A DNA stretch of 64,000 bases from an uncultured Flavobacteriaceae bacterium. GTDB taxonomy: Bacteria; Bacteroidota; Bacteroidia; Flavobacteriales; Flavobacteriaceae. The position numbers and the translations under genes are program-made. Below the pieces are notes generated by a model that saw only the letters and a list, made by a program, of their open reading frames with translations, did no database searches and had not been told where the DNA came from. Of this stretch, positions 1 to 8,017 are shown one piece after another. How positions within the stretch are numbered: position 1 is the first letter of the stretch; every line of letters begins with the position of its first letter. The stretch spans positions 496,001-560,000 of the forward strand of contig CANLWN010000001.1 of NCBI GenBank assembly GCA_947494825.1, given 5' to 3'.

Positions 1-370
1 CGTCTACAACCCAAACCATATTAGTATAAAATAATTCTCTCTCAATTATTTTCTCTGGCGAAATCGAAGAATGTTGAAACTCAATTACTAAACCCTGAGG
101 GGTAAAAATATCGGCAAAATGTTTTTCGTTATTTCTTTCCAAAACTACTTCACGCCAGTCTTCGGGAAATTGATTTTGCCAATTCTTATGCCATTCTGAC
201 ATTGGTTCATAAAAAGAATCACAATCGGGTAATTCATTGTGCCTCCAATGCCAAATATTTATTGTTCCACAGTAAGCTCGCACTTGATTTCCGCATATTT
301 GACAAATACCTACTGCTCCTGGTTGGGGTTCTATTCGTAAATTTCCAGAACAAGCATATCTCATGTTCAT
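1..370 (-). CDS. CoiA-like competence/nuclease protein (partial, runs off left edge)
   Basis: The minus strand is open from an ATG at 370 to the window edge, giving about 123 N-terminal residues. A CxxC-type zinc-binding start (CQICGNQVRAYC, then WHWRH) is followed by HFADIFTPQGLVIEFQHS. This matches the arrangement of CoiA-like proteins: a zinc finger followed by a PD-(D/E)xK-like nuclease core in which the Asp of AD and the IEFQ strand would be catalytic. In known relatives the protein acts on incoming or damaged DNA. The C-terminal part lies outside the window, so completeness cannot be judged. The family call is inference from motif order and is fairly strong. Confidence 0.62.
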   Translation of the reverse strand, partial: MNMRYACSGNLRIEPQPGAVGICQICGNQVRAYCGTINIWHWRHNELPDCDSFYEPMSEWHKNWQNQFPEDWREVVLERNNEKHFADIFTPQGLVIEFQHSSISPEKIIERELFYTNMVWVVD

Positions 371-440
371 ACCATAATAACATTTGATACTATATTTAAT
401 TTGGTGATTTTGTTTTGTTTCAATGAAAAAGAAGCAAAAA

Positions 441-528
441 CCTGCCTACCGGCAGGCATTACACTCCCCTCCTTCCCTCCTATGCTGAAAATAGTTTCGG
501 AAGACCTGTAGGTCTTGTAGTGTAATGC
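441..528. terminator. Nested inverted repeats between CoiA-like and HNH genes
   Basis: Three stacked inverted repeats are visible. CCTGCC/GGCAGG (441-446/451-456) has a 4-nt loop. AAGACC/GGTCTT (501-506/511-516) has a 4-nt loop. A 10-bp pair GCATTACACT/AGTGTAATGC (456-465/519-528) encloses the second. They lie downstream of the HNH gene on the minus strand and upstream of the CoiA-like gene. There is no clear T-run, so they could be a structured terminator or a repetitive palindrome rather than a classical rho-independent site. Confidence 0.45.
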
Positions 529-559
529 ATGTCAGTCTTCTGCAGTTTCTCTTTAGCAT

Positions 560-1333
560 TTAACCTTTGTACCTTGCACGCAAATAGTCTTGTCTGGGCC
601 ACCCGCCATCCTTCCTTGTACGCAACATTTTTCCATCAAATCTAGCATATGGTGTTTTGGAAAGCGAGGGGTTCAATTCGATCATATATGTTTTGGGATT
701 TATTTTCAAAAGACCATCATCAAAAAGATCGTGAAGATCCGACCTTAAAAGCAAGCCATTATCTATTTGATTATTGCCGGACACACTGTGAGGTACAATA
801 TGGCACGCCTCTAGAACATTATCAGGGCCGTGTCCGCAGATTGCACAACCGAATTCATACAACCGCAAGAGCTCTTCCCTAAATTTTGGTTGACCTTTCC
901 TGATCGTGCGCGCATATAATTGCTTGTCCTTGAAGTCATCATCGGTTATAGAATCGACTTTTTTAGTTGAAAATTCATCGAAACGAATATCTATTTTGCT
1001 AATGGAATTAGTAGAATTTGTGCGGGGGTCACCGCCAATATCATTAAATGACAATGCTGGGTCGAATTTTTTATAGTCCACCAGATGGGCAGCATATCGC
1101 TCTCTTTTTCTAATATCGCTTTCTAGTGGTGGTTTCAATTCGATATTATTGATCCGACCATATCCCAATATCCTTTTGTCATCTGAAGCTGATTTTTTGG
1201 TCAAGCAAAAAACAATAAAGTCGTTCACTCTTATTTGCCGGGAGTTGGGAATACCTTTGGGGTAAACATAAGTCTCCCCTACTACATCTCCATAGCCTGA
1301 ATGTTTTTTGTGAAGTACCAACCAAGTAGCCAT
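560..1333 (-). CDS. HNH endonuclease with N-terminal EVE/PUA-like domain
   Basis: The 257-residue protein has two parts. Residues about 1-120 look like a PUA/EVE-type base-recognition module (MATWLVLHKKHSGYGDVVGE, then a predicted beta-rich stretch). Residues about 145-255 are an HNH_2-type nuclease with C163/C166 (CAIC), H178 and H182 in EACHIVPHS, N192 in DNGLLL and H201 in DLHDLFDDG. This order is known in modification-dependent (type IV-like) restriction endonucleases, so cleavage of modified foreign DNA is a reasonable inference. No methyltransferase partner is adjacent, which also fits a stand-alone type IV enzyme. The nuclease half is secure; the N-terminal assignment is tentative. Confidence 0.8.
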   Translation of the reverse strand: MATWLVLHKKHSGYGDVVGETYVYPKGIPNSRQIRVNDFIVFCLTKKSASDDKRILGYGRINNIELKPPLESDIRKRERYAAHLVDYKKFDPALSFNDIGGDPRTNSTNSISKIDIRFDEFSTKKVDSITDDDFKDKQLYARTIRKGQPKFREELLRLYEFGCAICGHGPDNVLEACHIVPHSVSGNNQIDNGLLLRSDLHDLFDDGLLKINPKTYMIELNPSLSKTPYARFDGKMLRTRKDGGWPRQDYLRARYKG

Positions 1334-1817
1334 TTCTATCTAATTAATTGTGGTTCAAGGATTGGACAAAAACACATTTTAAAACATTTCATATGGCGTT
1401 CTGTATTCGTTATAATATTAACCTAGACCCAAAAGATTTCACCTTCTGTTCATCTGACATACGGTATGTTAGCTGCAAAAAATAGCAAAGACCTGCCCCC
1501 ATATGTTTTGATAAACACATGTGGTCAAACTTTCGTACTATATTATTGGGTAAAAAAAGGGGGAACTATAGCAGGACTATCCCGCTGCTTAAATATATCG
1601 CTTATAAGAAAGAATCGGTTACAGAAAAACCTTAATAATTCTAGGGTTTTTGTACCATTCCACACACCTAGGCCGAAGCTTCGGCCCTATACCCCGTATT
1701 TGAAATAATTAGGGTAAATACATACCTTTAGAGTAGCTGTAATCATGTACTGCTCCGAAAAGGCGTAGTTGATGCTGTGGAAAAAATGAAAACAACCAAC
1801 AGTAAACCATTCCCAAA
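1334..1817. other. Gene-free stretch with a 16-bp palindrome
   Basis: About 480 bases lie upstream of both the HNH gene (minus) and the DUF2200 gene (plus). An 80-codon plus frame at 1466-1708 has no recognisable protein features and is not called. The only clear structure is the perfect palindrome GGCCGAAGCTTCGGCC at 1671-1686. Confidence 0.5.
1671..1686. repeat. Perfect 16-bp palindrome
   Basis: GGCCGAAGCTTCGGCC reads the same on both strands. It is GC-rich against an AT-rich surround and is followed by a short pyrimidine stretch. It could be a cruciform, an operator or part of a repeat family; nothing adjacent decides. Confidence 0.6.
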
Positions 1818-2183
1818 ATGAAAGTTACACCAGAACACAATGAACGCATGGCAAAAATGACCTTTTCCTCAGTATACCCCCATTATGTGACCAAGGTAGA
1901 GAAGAAGGGAAGGACAGAGGAGGAACTGCTCCAAGTGATACGGTGGCTGACGGGTTATGACGAATTACAGGTCCAGGAATTTATTGCTGAAAAGGCCACC
2001 TTTAAAACCTTCTTTGAAAACGCAACATTGCATCCCAACGCCCACCTGATCAAAGGGGTAATCTGTGGTTATCGCATTGAGGAAATCGATAACCCCTTGA
2101 CCCAACAGGTACGGTTTTTGGACAAACTGGTGGACGAATTGGCAAAAGGCCGAAAAATGGAACGGATCTTACGTAAGAAATAA
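1818..2183 (+). CDS. DUF2200 family protein
   Basis: The 121-residue soluble protein shows the family signature throughout: MTFSSVYPHYVTKVEKKGRT near the start, WLTGYDE in the middle, then NPNAHLI-like, GVICGYRIEEI and QQVRFLDKLVDELAKGRKME at the C terminus. Full family length is preserved. DUF2200 proteins are small, conserved and of unknown biochemical function, so none is assigned. The gene stands alone: its neighbour upstream is divergent and 217 bases separate it from the next plus-strand gene. Confidence 0.9.
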   Translation: MKVTPEHNERMAKMTFSSVYPHYVTKVEKKGRTEEELLQVIRWLTGYDELQVQEFIAEKATFKTFFENATLHPNAHLIKGVICGYRIEEIDNPLTQQVRFLDKLVDELAKGRKMERILRKK

Positions 2184-2399
2184 AAGCCGTGGCCAACCTC
2201 GTTCCAGCCCTTCGGGTCAATGACACCTTCTACCCGTTCTTTATTGGCGACCTTATAGATGATCACCGGAAAGATATCCGGTCTTGGGTATGCAAAACCG
2301 TAAAACGGGTATGTAGTTTGTTTTCATTATGTTGTATCTTTAGAACAACACGCGCTGTACGTTACAAGGTGCCATATAACCCATTTAAAACACCATCAA

Positions 2400-2852
2400 A
2401 TGAGAACATTGATCATAGGAATGCTTTTACTGCTGACCGGCACACAGACCTTCGCCCAAACGGACACCGTGGAACAGGAAATCAAGGAACTGTCCAAACT
2501 AAAATGGCAATGGATGGCCGATAAGAATGTGGCCGAATTGGCCACCCTTTTTCACGACAAATCCAAATTTGTACATATGAGCGGCTCCTGGAAAAAGGAC
2601 AGGGAGCTCGAGATCATAGAAACGGGGAGCATTTGGTACAAGAAGGCCGACGTACATGACGTCGCGGTAGAAGTTTTTGGGGACGACACGGCCATACTCT
2701 GGAACCGTATTACCCTAACGGCGCATGTGCGCGGCAATGACGTATCCAATGAATTTACGGTGACCGAGTTTTATCAAAAGGAAGGCGATGCCTGGAAACT
2801 GCTGGATCTGACCTTTAGCAGTGTGCGGGATACCCATGAAATTGAGCATTGA
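2400..2852 (+). CDS. Secreted NTF2-like (DUF4440/SnoaL-like) protein
   Basis: The 150-residue protein begins with a signal peptide (MRTLIIGMLLLLTGTQTFAQ). The rest has the NTF2-like cone pattern: an N-terminal helix (EIKELSKLKWQWMADKNVAELATL), a first strand with FVHMSG, and a C-terminal sheet (FTVTEFYQKEGDAWKLLDLTF in part). DUF4440 proteins bind or turn over small molecules and many lack an identified activity. It precedes the IorA/IorB genes by 73 bases on the same strand and may be co-transcribed with them. Export is supported by sequence; substrate is unknown. Confidence 0.82.
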   Translation: MRTLIIGMLLLLTGTQTFAQTDTVEQEIKELSKLKWQWMADKNVAELATLFHDKSKFVHMSGSWKKDRELEIIETGSIWYKKADVHDVAVEVFGDDTAILWNRITLTAHVRGNDVSNEFTVTEFYQKEGDAWKLLDLTFSSVRDTHEIEH

Positions 2853-2925
2853 CCACTTAAAATAAAGCACCGGCAGGGCAACCGTGTCCGAATAAATTCT
2901 TAAATTCAAGGAAATCTTTTCACCT

Positions 2926-3387
2926 ATGGCAACTTTTAATCTAAACATCAACGGGGAGTCCCACCAGCTGGACGTAGACCCAACAACACCCATGCTTTGG
3001 GTGCTTCGCGACCATATGAAATTGGTCGGCACAAAATACGGCTGCGGTATTGCCCAATGTGGCGCCTGCACGGTCCATGTAGGGGACAATGCCGTACGCT
3101 CCTGCCAATTGCCGGTATCGGCCGTGGGCGAGCAAGAAATTACGACCATCGAAGGATTGTCAGAACATGGCGACCATCCGGTACAAAAGGCATGGCTTGA
3201 AACAGATGTATACCAATGTGGCTACTGCCAGGCAGGCCAGATCATGACCGCCTCCGCTTTGTTGAAACAGAATCCAAGTCCGACCGATGCCGAGATCGAG
3301 AATGCGATGCAAGGCAATATCTGCCGCTGCGGCACCTATACCCGTATCAAAAAAGCGGTGAAATTGGCCGCTAATGGCGAATCCTGA
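2926..3387 (+). CDS. [2Fe-2S]-binding subunit of a molybdenum hydroxylase (IorA-like)
   Basis: At 153 residues this is the usual small iron-sulfur subunit of xanthine-oxidase-family enzymes. The plant-ferredoxin-like cluster ligands are C40, C45, C48 and C60 (YGCGIAQCGACTVHV, then SC). The second, alpha-helical cluster has C98 and C101 (QCGYC) and C133 and C135 (NICRCGTY). It passes electrons from the molybdenum site of the large subunit encoded 21 bases downstream. The pair matches isoquinoline 1-oxidoreductase or membrane-linked aldehyde dehydrogenase types, where electrons go on to a cytochrome or quinone. The physiological substrate cannot be read from sequence. Confidence 0.93.
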   Translation: MATFNLNINGESHQLDVDPTTPMLWVLRDHMKLVGTKYGCGIAQCGACTVHVGDNAVRSCQLPVSAVGEQEITTIEGLSEHGDHPVQKAWLETDVYQCGYCQAGQIMTASALLKQNPSPTDAEIENAMQGNICRCGTYTRIKKAVKLAANGES

Positions 3388-3408
3388 TCCAACCCTAAAA
3401 CAACGAAA

Positions 3409-5679
3409 ATGACACTTGTAAAAACACAGATAGGAAGAAGGGCCTTCATCAAAAATACCAGCTTGGCCGGGGGCGGACTCGTACTCGGTTTCAGCTTTTT
3501 AAACGCTTGCAAACCCAAGGTCGCCGAGGCCGTGGCCGTTGAAATCGAGATGCCCAAGGAATGGTTTGAAATCAATGGGTACCTGAAAATTGGGGATAAC
3601 GGTATCGTTACGATCATGTCGCCCAATCCCGAAATTGGGCAGAACGTGCGGACTTCAATGCCCATGATCTTGGCAGACGAACTGGAAATTGATTGGAAGG
3701 ATGTGCTCGTGGAACAGGCCCCGCTCAACACCAACCTTTACAGCTGGCAAGTGGCCGGGGGCAGTAGATCGATCATGAATTCTTGGCAAAACCTTCGCAT
3801 GGCCGGAGCCACCGCTCGTCAAATGCTAAAGGAGGCGGCCGCAAACGCCTGGCAGGTGCCCGTTGGCGAAATTAAAGCGGTGGCAGGTGTGCTTTCTCAC
3901 GAGGCAAGTGGCAATTCTGCGGGCTACGGGGAAATGGCATCGGCAGCATCACAAATTGAGGTACCCGAAGAAGTCGAGTTAAAGGATCGGTCCGAATTCT
4001 CCATCATCGGTACTTCCCGCAAAAATGTGGACGGGAAAAAAATAGTTACCGGCCAACCTTTGTTCGGCATTGATGTGCAACGGGAAGGAATGTTGATTGC
4101 AAGCCTGGCCCATCCCCCGGCTTTTGGTATGAAACTAAAATCCTTTGATGCGGAAGAGGCCAAACAAATGCCCGGCATTCGTGATGTGTTTTCCGTAAAG
4201 CTATTTGATGACGACTTTAAAAAAATGGCGTTCCACCATACCGCCTTCAACGAATTGGTCGCCGTGGTCGGTGAAACGACCTGGCAAGTAATGCAGGCCA
4301 AAAAAGCAGTAAAGGTCGAATGGGAAGCGTCGCCCGACACTGTGGTCGGCATGAGCTTGTTCGGCAATGAAATGAAGGTGAACCATCCTTCGGGCATGGA
4401 GAATTCCGATACCCATAACGCCAAATTAAAGGAACTGAGCGCCCGAAAAGGAAAGGTAGCGCGTAGGGACGGTAATCCGGAGGCCGCATTTGCAAACGCG
4501 GCCAAGGTCATTGAACGCAGTTATAGTTGCCCGTTCCTGGCACATAATACCATGGAACCCATGAATTTCTTCGCCAACGTTACCGAAGACCATGCCGAAT
4601 TATTGGGCCCGACCCAAACCCCGGAGTGGATGGAGCCCGCCGTGTCGGAACGATTGGGACTGCCCTTGGAAAAGGTCGATATTCAGATGACCCGTCAAGG
4701 CGGTGGCTTTGGTCGCAGGCTGTACGGGCATTTCATGGTAGAGGCGGCCGTGATATCGCAGCAAATGAAAGCTCCCGTAAAATTGGTGTACAGCCGTGAG
4801 GACGACATGTCGCAGGGAATGTACCGCCCTGCTTACTATGCCACTTACCGCGCTGCCCTGGATGAAGACAACAATTTGGTAGCCTTTCATGTCAAGGCCG
4901 GGGGCGTGCCAGAGAGCCCGCTCTTTGCCAACCGTTTTCCCGCCGGGGCAATCGACCATTATTTGGCGGAAGGGTATACGATCGACTCCAACATTACCAC
5001 AGGCGCTTTTCGTGCACCACGCTCCAATTTTATTGCAGGGGCCGAACAATCGTTTTTGGACGAAGTGGCCGAGGAGATGGGCAAAGACCCCATTGACTTC
5101 CGTTTGGAATTGTTGAAGCGTGCGGAGGAAAATCCCGTTGGGGACCCGGAAACGAATGATTACGAAGCCGCTAGATATGCCGGGGTTTTGGAATTGGTGC
5201 GCGAAAAGACCAATTGGGGACAAAATGACGCCGGAGTGCATAGAGGCGTATCGGCCTATTTCTGCCATAATAGTTACGTGGCCCAGGTGTTGGACATGGT
5301 GATGGAGAATGGCAAACCCACCGTACAAAAAGTAACGTCGGCCATTGATTGCGGCATTGTGGTGAACCCTGATGCGGCCACCAATATGGCCGAAGGCGGA
5401 ATTGTAGACGGTATTGGCCATGCCATGTACAGTGCCCTTACGTTTAAGGATGGAGCGCCCGAACAGCACAATTTTGACCGCTACCGATTAATTCGGCATA
5501 AAGAGGCACCCAAAGAAATTGAAACGCATTTTGTGGATAATGGCATTGACCCGACCGGCATGGGCGAACCCCCCTTCCCTCCTATCATGGGAGCCTTGGC
5601 CAATGCGCTGTACCGTGCTACGGGAAGACGGCATTACCACCAGCCCTTTATTTCGGACAAGCCGCCATTGGTCGGCTAA
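3409..5679 (+). CDS. Molybdopterin-binding large subunit (IorB-like, xanthine dehydrogenase family)
   Basis: The 756-residue subunit carries the molybdopterin-cytosine-dinucleotide site. A twin-arginine start (GRRAFIKN, residues 9-16) is followed by a hydrophobic stretch and a Cys in FLNAC (residue 34). It is therefore probably exported folded by Tat and possibly lipidated. GGGFGRR (about residue 430) is the cofactor-binding motif, and GMGEPPFPPIMGA near residue 720 carries the GEP/GEPP active-site loop with the catalytic Glu. The small subunit lies 21 bases upstream, so the pair forms one operon. No XdhC-type maturation gene is nearby. The last 36 coding bases plus 12 bases recur at 6432-6479. 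Confidence 0.93.
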   Translation: MTLVKTQIGRRAFIKNTSLAGGGLVLGFSFLNACKPKVAEAVAVEIEMPKEWFEINGYLKIGDNGIVTIMSPNPEIGQNVRTSMPMILADELEIDWKDVLVEQAPLNTNLYSWQVAGGSRSIMNSWQNLRMAGATARQMLKEAAANAWQVPVGEIKAVAGVLSHEASGNSAGYGEMASAASQIEVPEEVELKDRSEFSIIGTSRKNVDGKKIVTGQPLFGIDVQREGMLIASLAHPPAFGMKLKSFDAEEAKQMPGIRDVFSVKLFDDDFKKMAFHHTAFNELVAVVGETTWQVMQAKKAVKVEWEASPDTVVGMSLFGNEMKVNHPSGMENSDTHNAKLKELSARKGKVARRDGNPEAAFANAAKVIERSYSCPFLAHNTMEPMNFFANVTEDHAELLGPTQTPEWMEPAVSERLGLPLEKVDIQMTRQGGGFGRRLYGHFMVEAAVISQQMKAPVKLVYSREDDMSQGMYRPAYYATYRAALDEDNNLVAFHVKAGGVPESPLFANRFPAGAIDHYLAEGYTIDSNITTGAFRAPRSNFIAGAEQSFLDEVAEEMGKDPIDFRLELLKRAEENPVGDPETNDYEAARYAGVLELVREKTNWGQNDAGVHRGVSAYFCHNSYVAQVLDMVMENGKPTVQKVTSAIDCGIVVNPDAATNMAEGGIVDGIGHAMYSALTFKDGAPEQHNFDRYRLIRHKEAPKEIETHFVDNGIDPTGMGEPPFPPIMGALANALYRATGRRHYHQPFISDKPPLVG

Positions 5680-5691
5680 TGGAGCAGTGCA
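5644..5691 (+). repeat. 3' end of IorB-like gene, copy 1 of a 48-bp direct repeat
   Basis: The last 36 coding bases of the large-subunit gene plus 12 bases downstream recur at 6432-6479 with three mismatches, two of them silent third-position changes. The segment contains a small inverted repeat AGCCG/CGGCT around the stop codon. The two copies bracket a lipoprotein gene. Confidence 0.85.
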
Positions 5692-5843
5692 AATTGTTCC
5701 AGAATAAACGCTTTGTTTTAGGAAGAAGCCGAAAGAGATCTTTGGGCATGGACCACGGGCCAATGCTGGAAAGGTTTTTAAGTCTTGACCCTTTGTGTTA
5801 AGCAACCTTTCCTATTCCTCCGTATCTTGAAATAAAGCGCGGA

Positions 5844-6344
5844 ATGAACTCAAAACGTATTTTTGGCATCGTACTAGTAATTGGTCTTTTCCTTTCCTGC
5901 GAAAAGTCCGATTCAGTATCCGGGCCCGGTTTGGATAATGCACTGATCGGCACATGGCAGCGGGCCGAATCTATTCCCAGTGGCCGTTCAGCGGCCGATT
6001 TTAGATACTTTGTTATGGAGAGCACTTTCAGGTTTAAGAAGGATGCCACCTATTCCTACACCCTTGACTTCTATGGCTTTGAAGACGAGAATCCGAACGA
6101 AATTATTGGATCGTCAGAGCGAATCGGCACTTTTGAGGTAAAAGGAGATCGTATCTTTTTTAAGGATATCGAAACAACCTCTTGGGAAAATGGGTTCAAT
6201 CCGACACCACAAACGAAAGCCTTAAACGGGCAAGTCTATGAAAATCGCTTCGAGATTGCGGAAAACATCCTGACCTTACACTACATATCCTACCCTGCAG
6301 ATGCACCCGTACAGACCCAAATGAGCTATAAGCGAGTAGAATAG
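5844..6344 (+). CDS. Lipocalin-like lipoprotein of unknown function
   Basis: The 166-residue protein starts with a lipoprotein signal (GIVLVIGLFLSCEKS, lipobox Cys at residue 20). The mature part begins LIGTWQRAES and continues with alternating strand patterns (STFRFKKDATYSYTLDFYGF, RIGTFEVKGDRIFF), the layout of Bacteroidota lipocalin-like domains. It should sit in the outer or periplasmic membrane leaflet. It lies between the IorB-like gene and a second copy of that gene's 3' end, so it may be a later arrival. No partner gene indicates a role. Confidence 0.75.
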   Translation: MNSKRIFGIVLVIGLFLSCEKSDSVSGPGLDNALIGTWQRAESIPSGRSAADFRYFVMESTFRFKKDATYSYTLDFYGFEDENPNEIIGSSERIGTFEVKGDRIFFKDIETTSWENGFNPTPQTKALNGQVYENRFEIAENILTLHYISYPADAPVQTQMSYKRVE

Positions 6345-6431
6345 CAAGACTACCTTTGTAGTATCCTAAATTTCCCTGGTATTTTCTACGGATGTGAACT
6401 TTTATAAATTGTTCGAGGGACATTATTCAAA

Positions 6432-6479
6432 CCCTTTATTTCGGATAAGCCGCCGTTGGTCGGCTAATGGAGCAATGCA
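6432..6479 (+). pseudogene. Detached copy of the IorB-like 3' end
   Basis: This is copy 2 of the 48-bp repeat at 5644-5691. Its reading frame gives the same C-terminal residues FISDKPPLVG and the stop. The two coding differences (GAC to GAT, CCA to CCG) keep the protein unchanged, so this piece seems to derive from a functional allele. No other part of the large-subunit gene is present on this side. Confidence 0.75.
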
Positions 6480-6573
6480 TTTCATTGGGCCAAGGACCTT
6501 GAAAGTCGAACTAAGTGCGCTTTCGCCTTTAACGAAAAAACACTCCTGACACACCATTGTCACTACCGTCTTA

Positions 6574-6581
6574 TATATTTG
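6574..6581 (+). promoter_or_regulatory. Bacteroidota -7 element TATATTTG
   Basis: TATATTTG is an exact match to the Bacteroidota -7 consensus TAnnTTTG and lies 30 bases before the DUF4345 start codon. A TTG at 6557 is closer than usual, so the -33 part is weak. Confidence 0.55.
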
Positions 6582-6611
6582 CAGGGTAAATAACCTTAAA
6601 AACCGATCAAA

Positions 6612-6998
6612 ATGGAAATTATTAAAATCGTTATCCTGTCCCTATCCGCCCTTTTGTTGCTCGTTGTAGGCGCAACCCGATTGGGCAATCCTATAAAAGC
6701 CTATTTAAAGAATTCCGGGATTACCTTGGCAAAGGATGTGGACCTGTTGAACGAAATGCGAGGGGTAAGCGCTGTTATGCTATGTGGAGGAATCATCATT
6801 GCCTTGGGAATCCTAGTTCCAAGTTTGACCTTTACGTCCTTCGTAGTGGCCTCCCTGCTTTTTCTTGGGTTTGCCCTGGGCCGGGTTATCAGTATGGCCG
6901 CTGACGGAAAACCGAACAAACAACTCATCCAGGGGCTTTGGTTTGAAGTGATCTTGGGGGCAGCAAATGTCTTTGGTTTAGTGAATACCCTGGTTTAG
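6612..6998 (+). CDS. DUF4345 family membrane protein
   Basis: The 128-residue protein has four predicted membrane helices: about 5-25, 50-70, 74-95 and 108-127. The loop NPIKAYLKNSGITLAKDVDLLNEMRGVSAVML has the spacing typical of DUF4345. The last helix contains ENVFGL-like residues (AANVFGLVNTLV). Function is unknown. It has its own promoter element and converges with the GH16 gene, so it is probably monocistronic. Confidence 0.8.
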   Translation: MEIIKIVILSLSALLLLVVGATRLGNPIKAYLKNSGITLAKDVDLLNEMRGVSAVMLCGGIIIALGILVPSLTFTSFVVASLLFLGFALGRVISMAADGKPNKQLIQGLWFEVILGAANVFGLVNTLV

Positions 6999-7043
6999 GA
7001 ATCCATTCCGGGATTTAAGAAAAATGAAGCGCTTTTAGTGCGG

Positions 7044-7910
7044 CTATTGGAATACCCTTATATAATCGACCACCATGGCACTTTCCGAAAACTTAGGATC
7101 AATATCCGGTTCTATGGCGATATTAAATATCAAATAGTATGGTGAATCATAGGGCCAGGTATCCGCATTTTTAACTGATGGGTGGTATTGAAAGTGCGTA
7201 ACACCATCGATACTGAACACCATTTTATCCTCGGTCCATTCAAGGCTGTATAGGTGAAATGCATTCGAAGCACTTTGTATCGTTTGGCCGCCAAGGTTTT
7301 TGACTTTGTACCCATAACTGGATCCGTTATGAACGGCGCTCGACACGTAATCCTGGTTCTTTCCCCAATGCTCCAGGATGTCTATCTCCCCACAATGGGG
7401 CCAATTCACCGTACCAAAGCCTTGGTTATCCCAGTACGCGCCATCCTCATTGATGTTTTTGTTCAACATCCAAATAGCGGGCCAGGTGCCAACGCCCTCC
7501 GGTAGTTTTGCCCTGACCTCTACCCTGCCGTAGGTGAACGCAAATTTGGAGTTTAATCTGGCGGAGGTGTACTGTTTGATCTCTCCTTGATGCTCAAAGG
7601 TTTCCTTTTTGGCCAACAGGTTCAAATGCCCGTCCTTTACATACGTATTGACCTCACGATCCGTATAGTGTTGAATTAGACCGCCCCACCAACTGCCCCC
7701 TGGGGGAAGCTGCGTTTGATGGAACCATTTATCGGAATCAATGGCCCCATCGCCATCAAATTCGTCTGCCCAAACCAAGGTATTGAACCTCGTGGAAAGA
7801 GTGGTGTCCCTCCTGGAATCTATGGGAACGGAGCGGTTTCCGTAAAAAAGGAAGTATGAGAGGAGTATGAGCCCGGTGGCCATTACGGCAACTAGTTGTT
7901 TTATCATCAT
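7044..7910 (-). CDS. Glycoside hydrolase family 16 (beta-glucanase/laminarinase-like)
   Basis: The 288-residue enzyme has an N-terminal membrane anchor or signal (about residues 4-23) and a complete GH16 jelly roll. The catalytic motif GEIDILEHWG gives E175 (nucleophile), D177 and E180 (acid/base). Substrate-cleft residues include TYGRVEVRAKLPEG and TWPAIWMLN. The C-terminal strand ends in VVDYIRVFQ. The EIDILE spacing is that of laminarinase and lichenase-type members. Marine flavobacteria use such enzymes on algal laminarin; the precise glucan is not determined. No SusC/D pair is adjacent, so this is an isolated enzyme rather than part of a polysaccharide utilisation locus. Confidence 0.93.
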   Translation of the reverse strand: MMIKQLVAVMATGLILLSYFLFYGNRSVPIDSRRDTTLSTRFNTLVWADEFDGDGAIDSDKWFHQTQLPPGGSWWGGLIQHYTDREVNTYVKDGHLNLLAKKETFEHQGEIKQYTSARLNSKFAFTYGRVEVRAKLPEGVGTWPAIWMLNKNINEDGAYWDNQGFGTVNWPHCGEIDILEHWGKNQDYVSSAVHNGSSYGYKVKNLGGQTIQSASNAFHLYSLEWTEDKMVFSIDGVTHFQYHPSVKNADTWPYDSPYYLIFNIAIEPDIDPKFSESAMVVDYIRVFQ

Positions 7911-8017
7911 CGGCTTAATTAGGTGCGAACATGGTATGCCCGACCCTAAAGGTAGTGGATTGCGGGAATTTATTTCGGGTAACCGTTAAAATAAAGCTGA
8001 TGGAACCGATAAACCAC

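Noticed and set aside
1466-1708. 80-codon plus-strand frame after the HNH gene
   Set aside because: Low-complexity composition, no protein features, spans the 16-bp palindrome.
2189-2524. 111-codon plus frame overlapping the DUF4440 gene
   Set aside because: Overlaps the signal peptide region of a convincing gene in another frame and has no family pattern.
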